This document shows, one piece after another, positions 1-4,868 of a stretch of DNA of 5,935 nucleotides. Numbering within the stretch: the stretch's first letter is position 1; each line of letters starts with the position of its first letter. Source of the stretch: an uncultured Oscillospiraceae bacterium (GTDB taxonomy: Bacteria; Bacillota; Clostridia; Oscillospirales; Acutalibacteraceae). Position numbers and translations under genes: made by a program. Under the pieces are notes generated by a model, which saw nothing but the letters and a program-made list of their open reading frames with translations, was not told the origin of the DNA and did not search any database. The stretch is from positions 1 to 5,935 of the forward strand of contig CABUYS010000084.1 of NCBI GenBank assembly GCA_902495835.1, in the 5' to 3' direction.

Positions 1-278
1 ATACAATATGTAATACGACCAGTTTAAGACAGGAAGAAGCTCTTATTTTATCGAAAAAATCAGATTTAATGGTTGTTATCGGAGGAAAAAACAGCTCAAA
101 TACTCATAAATTGTATGATATATGCAGTGAAAATGCTAAAACTATTTGGGTAGAGGACATTAATGATTTGAAGGGAATAAATTTTTCACATTATGAAAAC
201 ATTTCGATAACTGCCGGAGCGTCAACTCCTGTAAGCTTGGTTGAGAAGGTATACGAATTTATTAAAAATTACTCTTAG
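1..278 (+). CDS. ispH: 4-hydroxy-3-methylbut-2-enyl diphosphate reductase, C-terminal fragment (5' end outside window)
   Basis: Last enzyme of the MEP isoprenoid pathway: a cytosolic iron-sulfur enzyme that reductively dehydroxylates HMBPP to IPP and DMAPP. The frame is open from position 3 and gives about 91 residues. It begins with TICNTTSLRQEEA, which matches the family block around the third cluster-binding cysteine (Cys197 in E. coli IspH). It continues with GGKNSSNT, the Ser-Ser-Asn diphosphate-binding motif, and TAGASTP, which carries the further substrate-binding serine. The protein ends with VYEFIKNYS and a TAG stop, so it is the short form without the C-terminal S1 domains fused to IspH in some Clostridia. 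The internal ATG at 69 is not the start. No terminator follows; the next gene starts 33 bases on, so read-through is likely. Identification is firm; only the C-terminal third is seen. Confidence 0.95.
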   Translation, partial: TICNTTSLRQEEALILSKKSDLMVVIGGKNSSNTHKLYDICSENAKTIWVEDINDLKGINFSHYENISITAGASTPVSLVEKVYEFIKNYS

Positions 279-300
279 AAATGACTTGAAAAATTAAATG

Positions 301-307
301 AGGTGAT
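301..307 (+). promoter_or_regulatory. Ribosome-binding site that fixes a TTG start at 312
   Basis: AGGTGAT at 301-307 matches the 3' part of the full Shine-Dalgarno complement and ends four bases before TTG at 312. The in-frame GTG at 303 lies inside this site and has no Shine-Dalgarno sequence of its own, so TTG 312 is the better start. The ATG at 298 is out of frame and meets a stop after one codon. Confidence 0.6.
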
Positions 308-311
308 TAAA

Positions 312-1841
312 TTGGCAGATGTTTATGCTAGAAAGATTATCAGTTCGTTTGGAGAACTAAGAGAAATATTAAAAGAAAAACCAACAACACATCCTGAAAT
401 TGAGGATTGTAAAAAAAGGCTTAAAAAATACGAAAAATTGGTAGATCAATGGATGAATCAATACTCTAAAGAAATTAAAAGAATTGAAAAAATTTTTTTA
501 AATTGTAACACTTTAAGCCGTATGTTTTCAAAAACTTTAGGTTATAACCGAAGAAGGCCGATTTGTAGTGAAATAGTTGAGAAAAGCATTGAAAAGTTAT
601 TTAACGCTTTTAAGAAGAGTTCTAAAAAATTTAGTAAGATTTTGAAGGACATATTTTTAAATTTTGATTTAAAACAAGAGGATATTTCTGATATTTTTGA
701 TAGTCTTGATATATTGTTTGATGTGGTTTGTTTTGAAAAGTCAGATATGTTAAAAATGTTAAATACTGTTTTTGAATTAATGGAGCAAGATAAAAATGAT
801 ATAACTAAAGAGTATAAACGTATTGATGAGAATATCGATAGTCGTTTAAAAAATTTAAAACTCAAGTTTGATACTAATGTTATGGAAGAACTTTATGAAA
901 ATATATCAGAAGACCAGAAGGATTTATATGGAATTTTAAAAAACGAATCATTTGTTAAGTTTGCGGAGTTATTGGCAGATGTTGACGATTCAAAAGTTGT
1001 GAAAGATTACAGTGTGGAAAAATTGTCTAAGATAATGGAGAACATGGCACAACATACTTTAGGGCGAGCTCATTTTAGGGCAAAAGTGAACGAATTATAT
1101 GCTCAGTCTGGAGGTAGTTCGAAATGTTCTATGAATCAAAAAATTATAAAAATTCATGAAGAATTTAAAAAATCACAGTTAAGAAATATTGAGATATGTG
1201 AAAAAAAGATTAATAGAAAAATGGATGATTTTATTTCAAAAAAATCAAACGAAAAACCTCAATTAACCAATAGACCTTTGCCAATACCACCATTTCGTGG
1301 TAAATCTTCAAGCGATGTACCAAAAAAACCTTTGCCAACACCACAAAAAAATTCGGGTGATAAAAAAAATAGGGGAAGTAAATATTTGTCAGAAGAAGAA
1401 ATACAAAGGTTGGAATCGGCTTTAAAAAATGGACCTAATTCTAAGAAAAAGAGTGTACAAACAAGTGATGGTACACCTTCTTCAAATGATAAATCTAAAA
1501 ATTTAGAAATCCCAAATGATGAATCTAAAGAACCGAGTGTTTCAAGCGATAAATCTAAAAAATCAAAAAAACGTCGTTCTGGATTATTTAGGAAACACCC
1601 GAAAGACGATAATGCAACAAATGATAAATCTAAAAATTCAAAAAATCCGAATAGTAAGCTAAAGAACAGCTGGAGAAAAAGCTTAAAGAAGCGTTTGTCA
1701 GGTTCATTTGGTAGGCCTTCAAAAACGAGTAATGACACATCCACTAGTTCTTCAAATGATGCACATCAAGAAGAGCTTAAAAAAGCAGTTAAACGCCGCA
1801 GTCTACGTATTAATCCAGACGAAATTCCTACCGAGAGTTAA
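312..1841 (+). CDS. Hypothetical charged protein: helical N-terminal half, proline-rich linker, DKSK repeats, basic tail
   Basis: I do not recognise this family. With the TTG start it has 509 residues. Residues 1 to about 310 are charged, Lys/Glu/Leu/Ile-rich and probably mostly helical or coiled coil. Two matching proline motifs follow, RPLPIPPFR (321-329) and KKPLPTP (338-344), which resemble SH3-domain ligands. From about 390 to 445 there are ten-residue repeats built on (S/N)-(N/S)-D-(K/E)-S-K. The tail is strongly basic and has three similar patches, KKRRSGLFRK, LKKRLSGSFGR and VKRRSLRIN, each with a serine after basic residues. No signal peptide or membrane segment is visible. It sits 33 bases after ispH and 26 bases before the precursor-peptide gene, so co-transcription with either is possible. 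A role in peptide maturation is not supported by any motif. The eukaryotic-like low-complexity C-terminus could suit an effector or a scaffold, but this is speculation. Confidence 0.85.
   Translation: MADVYARKIISSFGELREILKEKPTTHPEIEDCKKRLKKYEKLVDQWMNQYSKEIKRIEKIFLNCNTLSRMFSKTLGYNRRRPICSEIVEKSIEKLFNAFKKSSKKFSKILKDIFLNFDLKQEDISDIFDSLDILFDVVCFEKSDMLKMLNTVFELMEQDKNDITKEYKRIDENIDSRLKNLKLKFDTNVMEELYENISEDQKDLYGILKNESFVKFAELLADVDDSKVVKDYSVEKLSKIMENMAQHTLGRAHFRAKVNELYAQSGGSSKCSMNQKIIKIHEEFKKSQLRNIEICEKKINRKMDDFISKKSNEKPQLTNRPLPIPPFRGKSSSDVPKKPLPTPQKNSGDKKNRGSKYLSEEEIQRLESALKNGPNSKKKSVQTSDGTPSSNDKSKNLEIPNDESKEPSVSSDKSKKSKKRRSGLFRKHPKDDNATNDKSKNSKNPNSKLKNSWRKSLKKRLSGSFGRPSKTSNDTSTSSSNDAHQEELKKAVKRRSLRINPDEIPTES
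1274..1346 (+). repeat. Direct repeat encoding paired proline-rich motifs
   Basis: ACCTTTGCCA occurs at 1274-1283 and again at 1328-1337, exactly 54 bases (18 codons) apart, with the flanking CCA-rich bases also largely conserved. The copies encode RPLPIPP and KPLPTPQ. The in-frame spacing suggests an internal duplication of a proline-rich segment. Confidence 0.7.
1482..1637 (+). repeat. 30-base coding repeats (ten-residue NDKSK units)
   Basis: Units beginning AATGATAAATCTAAAA start at 1485, 1515 (GATGAA variant), 1545 (AGCGAT variant) and 1620. The first three are spaced by exactly 30 bases and the last by 75. They encode NDKSK, NDESK, SDKSK and NDKSK. A weaker echo, SSND, lies at about 1749-1760. 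Nucleotide identity among units is high enough to suggest recent expansion by slippage or unequal recombination. Confidence 0.75.
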
Positions 1842-1867
1842 TATATTAAATTATTAGGAGGGCAATA

Positions 1868-2074
1868 ATGGAAAATACTGAAATAAAAATGATAAATGAC
1901 GAAGACCTGAAAGAAGTTTCAGGAGGAGTGGAAAAACAAGGAATATATAAAGAAGAAATAAATTTTATGCCTTTTCATGATGACCGTATTATTGTATCTA
2001 ACTATGGTTTTAGATCTCCATGCCTTCACCGAGTAAAAATGAAAAAAAGAATCGATAACATAAATAAAAATTAA
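1868..2074 (+). CDS. Double-glycine-leader precursor peptide next to the radical SAM enzyme
   Basis: A 68-residue peptide with a short acidic leader ending DEDLKEVSGG (Gly19-Gly20). This is the bacteriocin-type double-glycine leader, normally cut after GG by a C39 peptidase domain. The 48-residue remainder starts VEKQGIYKEE, contains the central block DDRIIVSNYGFRSPCLHR and ends in a Lys/Arg/Asn tail. It has the only cysteine found in any core here (FRSPC). A strong AGGAGGG at 1856-1862 precedes ATG 1868. The stop lies 22 bases before the radical SAM start, the usual place for the cognate substrate, so it is the best candidate substrate. The family of the core is not recognised; the precursor role is inferred from leader, size and position. 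Confidence 0.8.
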   Translation: MENTEIKMINDEDLKEVSGGVEKQGIYKEEINFMPFHDDRIIVSNYGFRSPCLHRVKMKKRIDNINKN

Positions 2075-2096
2075 TAATTAGAATTGAGATGATGGT

Positions 2097-3155
2097 ATGT
2101 TAAGACAAGATTATCCCAAAACATGTGTGTGGGAAGTAACAATGGGCTGCAATATGCGCTGTGGGCATTGCGGCTCTTCCTGTAAAACGGCCCTTCCCGG
2201 AGAACTTACTACTCAAGAAGCTTTCAATTTTATAGACATGTGTGCCGACGCAGGTGTGGAATGGATAAATTTATCCGGCGGAGAACCATTTACAAGAAAA
2301 GATTTGTTTAAACTTATAGAAAGAATTTACTCGAAAGGTATAACCGTAAACATTATTACTAACGGTTGGCTTATAACAGAATCAGCTGCTAAATTTTTAA
2401 GTAATTTTCCTTATTTGCAAGTCGTTATAAGTCTTGACGGAATGAAGGACGTTCATGATCAAATACGTAAATCCGGAGCATTTGATCACGTAAAGAAGTC
2501 TTTTGAAATTTTAAATGAAAACAACGTTGCTAGTGCGTGCATTACAACCGTAACCGAGAAAAATATTGATTGCCTTGAAGATATAAAAAGGTTTCTTATC
2601 TCCGAAAAAGTTAAAGTCTGGCAATTGCAGATAGGTCTTCCTATGGGAAATCTTTCGAAGCACTGCGACTGGGTAATTGAGCCTCGTCAGGTGAACGATA
2701 TAGTGGATTTTTGTTACAAAACTTCAAATGAGGGCGAAATAGAAGTATATCCTGCGGATTGTATAGGATATTACGATGACAGAATCACGCAAGTATATAA
2801 GAAATCTTTTGGCAGTAATGTTAATACTCAATGGAAAGGATGTCACGCAGGAATAGCAAGTTTTGGAATTTTGCACAACGGTGACATTATAGGATGCACT
2901 TCGATAAGAGGAAAAGAATTCGTGGAAGGAAACATAAAAACTCGAACTCTTAGTGAAATATGGGAAGATCCAAACAGCTTCTCGTGGAGACGAAATTTTA
3001 CCAAAGACAGTTTGACGGGTGACTGTAAAAAATGTAAGCATGCCGATGAATGCCTTGGAGGATGCCCTAACACGAGATATTCCATGAACGGTACTATGTG
3101 TTCGGAAAATTTGTATTGTACTTACAATTTGAAATTAAAATCTTCAAGTACTTAG
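2097..3155 (+). CDS. Radical SAM/SPASM peptide maturase
   Basis: 352 residues, usual for a radical SAM enzyme with a SPASM C-terminal extension. The SAM cluster motif Cx3Cx2C is CNMRCGHC (Cys18, 22, 25), followed by LSGGEP (Gly61-Gly62-Glu63), which contacts the SAM amino group. The SPASM domain is complete: Cys249-x12-Gly-x4-Cys267, then CKKCKHADECLGGC (Cys310, 313, 319, 323; the CX2CX5CX3C pattern), then Cys335 with an extra Cys341. Such enzymes use SAM and two auxiliary [4Fe-4S] clusters to oxidise or cross-link peptide side chains in the cytosol. Only 17 residues precede the first cluster cysteine, so there is no N-terminal RiPP recognition domain. ATG 2097 is preceded by GAGATGAT (2086-2093), a moderate ribosome-binding site. 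A leader peptide gene lies immediately upstream and several downstream. The class is firm; the exact reaction and subfamily cannot be assigned from sequence alone. Confidence 0.93.
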   Translation: MLRQDYPKTCVWEVTMGCNMRCGHCGSSCKTALPGELTTQEAFNFIDMCADAGVEWINLSGGEPFTRKDLFKLIERIYSKGITVNIITNGWLITESAAKFLSNFPYLQVVISLDGMKDVHDQIRKSGAFDHVKKSFEILNENNVASACITTVTEKNIDCLEDIKRFLISEKVKVWQLQIGLPMGNLSKHCDWVIEPRQVNDIVDFCYKTSNEGEIEVYPADCIGYYDDRITQVYKKSFGSNVNTQWKGCHAGIASFGILHNGDIIGCTSIRGKEFVEGNIKTRTLSEIWEDPNSFSWRRNFTKDSLTGDCKKCKHADECLGGCPNTRYSMNGTMCSENLYCTYNLKLKSSST

Positions 3156-3200
3156 TGTTGAATTAAAGCAGTAACTTTAGAATATTTAATTCATCAAAAG

Positions 3201-3284
3201 ATGATAAAAATTATGAATGAAGATGAAAAGATACAACTGGTCAATCAAGAAAGTTTTCAAAGTGCTTCTGTTGGTAATCAATAA
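3201..3284 (+). pseudogene. Probable decayed double-glycine leader, 27 codons
   Basis: The ORF reads MIKIMNEDEKIQLVNQ then ESFQSASVGNQ and stops. Its start resembles the leader of the gene at 1868 in frame (IKIMNEDE against IKMINDED, with 19 of 23 bases matching between ATAAAAATTATGAATGA and ATAAAAATGATAAATGA plus six following bases). Its end resembles the leader of the gene at 4869 (E-I-L-F-S spacing, SVGN where SGGM is expected). There is no core after the leader and no clear ribosome-binding site. It is best read as a remnant of another precursor gene, though chance similarity in AT-rich DNA is possible. Confidence 0.35.
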
Positions 3285-3288
3285 GAGG

Positions 3289-3347
3289 CTATAATACCTA
3301 AATAATATAAAAAATAAACGATTTATTACTCCAATTCGGTATTATGG
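3289..3347 (+). repeat. Long-range inverted repeat with inner hairpin
   Basis: ATAATACC at 3291-3298 is the perfect complement of GGTATTAT at 3338-3345, and a G-T and a C-G pair extend it to 3289-3347. Between the arms, AATAAA-CGA-TTTATT (3313-3327) forms a small perfect hairpin. The left arm overlaps the TATAAT hexamer. There is no T tract, so it is not a terminator. It could be a folded RNA leader or a decayed insertion end. Confidence 0.4.
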
Positions 3348-3377
3348 TTAGTATGAGATGTAAAAGTAGGGTTTGTT

Positions 3378-3418
3378 GTGATTATAAATCACTAATGACT
3401 AAGTGAGAAAAATTAGTG
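3378..3418 (+). promoter_or_regulatory. Two overlapping, mutually exclusive hairpins
   Basis: GTGATT-ATA-AATCAC (3378-3392) is a perfect six-pair hairpin. CACTAAT (3390-3396) also pairs perfectly with ATTAGTG (3412-3418) around a 15-base loop. The two share CAC at 3390-3392, so only one can form at a time. This switch-like arrangement lies about 110 bases before the first array gene. Neither stem has the T tract of an intrinsic terminator, so any regulatory role is inference. Confidence 0.3.
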
Positions 3419-3479
3419 TTATACGAACCGGGAGCTTTTTATATTAAATATTACAATTATTTCAAATCAAAATAATTAG

Positions 3480-3497
3480 TATAGTATTGATACTATA
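3480..3497 (+). promoter_or_regulatory. Perfect 8+2+8 palindrome, possible operator
   Basis: TATAGTAT-TG-ATACTATA is a perfect inverted repeat with eight-base arms, 13 bases before the ribosome-binding site of the first array gene. Its size and symmetry suit a dimeric regulator. A TAGTAT within it (3482-3487) could act as a -10 element with TTTCAA at 3460-3465, but both are imperfect. No regulator gene is in the window, and short palindromes arise easily in AT-rich DNA. Confidence 0.4.
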
Positions 3498-3510
3498 AAT
3501 AAATTTGATT

Positions 3511-3518
3511 AAAGGAGG
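3511..3518 (+). promoter_or_regulatory. Ribosome-binding site that fixes ATG 3526
   Basis: AAAGGAGG ends seven bases before ATG 3526, an ideal spacing. The longer reading frame from TTG 3505 would translate through this site and lacks its own, so it is rejected. The start MSDKIK is shared with the gene at 4168, which supports the choice. Confidence 0.85.
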
Positions 3519-3525
3519 AAAAGCA

Positions 3526-3888
3526 ATGAGTGATAAAATTAAAGACGCAGAAAAAATAGACGTAAATAATGGACTTCAAGCAATTAATGAAGATGATTTG
3601 GGAGAAGTATCAGGCGGAGGTTTGGTAGACACCATCAAAGAAAAGTGGCAGAGATTTAAGATGTCAAAGAAAGAAAAGGAAGAAATAGAATCTTTGATTA
3701 ATGAGTATAGCTCTTTATTTCGTAAGCTTTTTGATGATTATAAAAGCTTTAACGAAGATGAAAGATATAAAATGAAAGAAAGAGTGAGTGAAATATGGAC
3801 TACACTGAACATTTATGCTAACAAATATCCTAACATTTCTGAATTAAAATTTTTCAGTATATCAGTGAAATTACCACAGAATATTTAG
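3526..3888 (+). CDS. Double-glycine-leader precursor-like protein, array member 1
   Basis: 120 residues. The leader MSDKIKDAEKID... ends NEDDLGEVSGGG (Gly30-32). What follows is unusually long for a core, about 88 residues, starting LVDTIKEKWQRFK, rich in Lys and Glu, probably helical, with no cysteine. The last 15 residues (from about 3843) overlap, in another frame, a second leader ending EGVAGG that belongs to the broken reading frame at 3843-4100. The original gene may therefore have read through into that frame and been truncated by a frameshift. The shared MSDKIK start and upstream AGGAGGAAAA with the gene at 4168 show the two are duplicates at the 5' end. It may be a substrate of the maturase at 2097, a self-standing leader protein or the front half of a broken gene. 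Confidence 0.75.
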   Translation: MSDKIKDAEKIDVNNGLQAINEDDLGEVSGGGLVDTIKEKWQRFKMSKKEKEEIESLINEYSSLFRKLFDDYKSFNEDERYKMKERVSEIWTTLNIYANKYPNISELKFFSISVKLPQNI

Positions 3889-4100
3889 AGGGTGTTGCAG
3901 GTGGGAAAAAACTATTGTAAATTCTCATAAAAAGAACGCGTTTGCCCGTCGATAATACGATTATTCCCATCATGTTAGCATATGGTTCACCGATGCGGTC
4001 AAAAACATTTGAAGAAGCACTAGAAGAAATAAAAAAGAAAAAACAAGAGAAAATACTAGAAAAAAATGAAACAAATTCTGAAACTGATTCATTAAATTAA
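3843..4100 (+). pseudogene. Broken precursor: startless leader plus core, interrupted by in-frame TAA
   Basis: In the frame different from the preceding gene, 3861-3905 encodes ISEITTEYLEGVAGG, a clear double-glycine leader close to KEITEEDLDSVAGG of the gene at 4598. This frame opens only after a stop at 3840-3842 and has no start codon. After GGKKLL comes TAA (3918-3920), and then the same frame stays open for 59 more codons to TAA at 4098-4100. The part after the stop includes IIPIMLAYGSPMRSKTFEEA and a Lys/Glu-rich tail. That part matches the core of the gene at 4168 (YGSPMRSKTFEE against YGLPRRPLTLRE). Retention of frame and similarity across the stop indicate a recently disabled gene, with one upstream frameshift and one nonsense change. 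Translation restart at ATG 3972 is possible but has no good ribosome-binding site. Confidence 0.75.
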
Positions 4101-4113
4101 CGAAGATCATTCG

Positions 4114-4167
4114 AACCGATAACCTAAAATGTTTTAAAAATTTATGATATTATGAGGAGGAAAAACA
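4114..4167 (+). repeat. Intergenic spacer repeat, copy A
   Basis: This spacer reads AACCGATAACCTAAAATG, then TTTTAAAAATTTATGATATT, then TATGAGGAGG. It matches copy B (4545-4597) almost throughout. It contains the near-palindrome TAAAATGTTTTA (4125-4136) and carries the ribosome-binding site GAGGAGG (4154-4160) of the gene at 4168. It marks the boundary of a duplicated unit. Confidence 0.7.
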
Positions 4168-4554
4168 ATGAGCGATAAAATAAAAGAAAACGAAGAAATA
4201 GAAACAAAAAATTTGGAAAGTATTCCGGGTGAAAATGATTTACCTGATGTAAAAAGTAAAGAACATTATGAAAAATTGGTTATAGAGCGCAGATTAAATT
4301 CATACGAGAAGAGTAAAAATGCACAAGAAACATCTTCTAGCGAAGATGCGCAAGAAGTAAGCACAGAGGATTTAAACGATGTTGCAGGTGGCGTCTTAGA
4401 GATGTATGGTTTACCGCGTCGTCCGTTGACGTTAAGGGAATGGGAAAAAATATGGAAAGAAGAAAAGGAAAGAAAAGAAAAAGAGAAAAAACATGAGGAA
4501 GAAGTAAAACAAGGGCTATCTATAGGAGTTGAGCAAGACAATTTAACCCGATAA
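4168..4554 (+). CDS. Two-leader precursor-like protein, array member 2
   Basis: 128 residues, no cysteine. The N-terminus MSDKIKENEEIETKNLESIP followed by NDLPDVKS aligns with the complete leader of the gene at 3526 (NEDDLGEVSG), but the Gly-Gly is lost. After a charged spacer comes a second, intact leader STEDLNDVAGG (Gly74-Gly75). The 53-residue core after it starts VLEMYGLPRRPLTLREWEK and continues as a Lys/Glu-rich helix. The YG-x-P-x-R-x-x-T start matches the broken gene at 3843-4100. The gene looks like two precursor units fused in frame, with only the second leader still cleavable. ATG 4168 follows GAGGAGG at good spacing. Function as maturase substrate is inferred from the leader and the neighbouring enzyme. 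Confidence 0.78.
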   Translation: MSDKIKENEEIETKNLESIPGENDLPDVKSKEHYEKLVIERRLNSYEKSKNAQETSSSEDAQEVSTEDLNDVAGGVLEMYGLPRRPLTLREWEKIWKEEKERKEKEKKHEEEVKQGLSIGVEQDNLTR

Positions 4555-4597
4555 CTAAAATATTTTAAAAATGCAAGATATTATTAGGGGGTAAAAT
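4545..4597 (+). repeat. Intergenic spacer repeat, copy B
   Basis: This spacer reads AACCCGATAACTAAAATATT, then TTAAAAATGCAAGATATTAT, then TAGGGGG. It aligns with copy A with few changes, and with copy C around TAAAATATTTTA, a perfect 12-base palindrome at 4556-4567. The repeat includes the last codons and stop of the upstream gene (NLTR-stop) and the AGGGGGT ribosome-binding site (4586-4592) of the next, so the duplicated block spans gene boundaries. Confidence 0.7.
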
Positions 4598-4846
4598 ATG
4601 GATGATAAAGATACGGAAAAAGTGAATAAAGGCAAAGAAATCACTGAGGAAGATTTAGACAGTGTTGCAGGCGGGAGGCCGTGGTGGTGGAGAAGTGATA
4701 GACATATTTTATTACGTTTTTTTATCCGTTTAACAAGAATATTATCAGAAAAAATTGAAAGAAAAGATAAAAAGAAAAAACATGATAAAAAAGAGAAGAA
4801 AAAGTTAGAGCAAAAGATTGATGAAAACCACTTACCCCATAATTAA
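4598..4846 (+). CDS. Double-glycine-leader precursor, Trp-rich basic core, array member 3
   Basis: 82 residues with leader MDDKDTEKVNKGKEITEEDL ending DSVAGG (Gly25-Gly26). The 56-residue core begins RPWWWRSDRHILLRFFIRL, with three consecutive tryptophans directly after the cleavage site and then a basic amphipathic stretch. The tail is a Lys-dominated run (KKKKHDKKEKKKLEQK). There is no cysteine. A basic, Trp-containing amphipathic helix is typical of membrane-active antimicrobial peptides, and adjacent aromatic residues are plausible targets for a SPASM enzyme; both points are inference. Start ATG 4598 follows AGGGGGT at six bases. It lies 43 bases after the previous gene and 22 before the next, so it is probably in one transcript. 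Confidence 0.78.
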   Translation: MDDKDTEKVNKGKEITEEDLDSVAGGRPWWWRSDRHILLRFFIRLTRILSEKIERKDKKKKHDKKEKKKLEQKIDENHLPHN

Positions 4847-4868
4847 AATATTTTAGGAGAGGGAAAAT
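4833..4868 (+). repeat. Intergenic spacer repeat, copy C (short)
   Basis: ACCCCATAATTAAAATATTT followed by TAGGAGAGG is a shortened version of copies A and B. It keeps the perfect palindrome TAAAATATTTTA (4844-4855), which here overlaps the stop codon of the upstream gene and runs directly into the AGGAGAGG ribosome-binding site of the next. The middle section between palindrome and ribosome-binding site is deleted relative to A and B. Confidence 0.6.

Larger units (their letters stand above)
3156..3525 (+). other. 370-base region between maturase and peptide array
   Basis: No full-length gene is seen on either strand. The first 130 bases hold a decayed leader-like ORF (3201-3284). The rest is AT-rich and full of inverted repeats: a long-range stem at 3289-3347, overlapping hairpins at 3378-3418 and a perfect palindrome at 3480-3497. 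A consensus -10 hexamer TATAAT lies at 3290-3295 but has no convincing -35 element at 16-18 bases, so a promoter there is weakly supported. No rho-independent terminator follows the maturase stop; the GAATTAAA/TTTAATTC pair at 3160-3192 has no T tract. No known riboswitch class was recognised. It probably contains the promoter and leader of the downstream array. Confidence 0.55.

Noticed and set aside
303..311. GTG at 303 as start of the 512-codon reading frame
   Set aside because: The GTG is part of the AGGTGAT ribosome-binding site itself and has no such site upstream; TTG at 312 is correctly placed.
1259..1744. Long antisense reading frame opposite the repeat region (161 codons)
   Set aside because: It mirrors the low-complexity Lys/Ser repeats of the + strand gene as Leu/Phe-rich sequence, with no plausible ribosome-binding site or domain.
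2724..3085. Two antisense reading frames opposite the SPASM domain
   Set aside because: Both are shadows of the well-supported maturase gene and show no recognisable protein features.
3160..3192. GAATTAAA/TTTAATTC inverted repeat as terminator of the maturase gene
   Set aside because: The stem is purely AT-rich with a 17-base loop and no T tract follows.
3420..3440. CGAACCGGGAGC as part of a tRNA or known riboswitch
   Set aside because: No acceptor or cloverleaf pairing could be built around it on either strand, and it matches no riboswitch core I know.
3505..3525. TTG at 3505 as start of the first array gene
   Set aside because: It would translate through the ideal AAAGGAGG, and ATG 3526 begins the MSDKIK sequence shared with the paralogue at 4168.
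3918..3920. TAA recoded as an amino acid in the broken precursor
   Set aside because: TAA is a normal stop in six other genes of the window, and the same frame also lacks a start, so ordinary decay explains it better.
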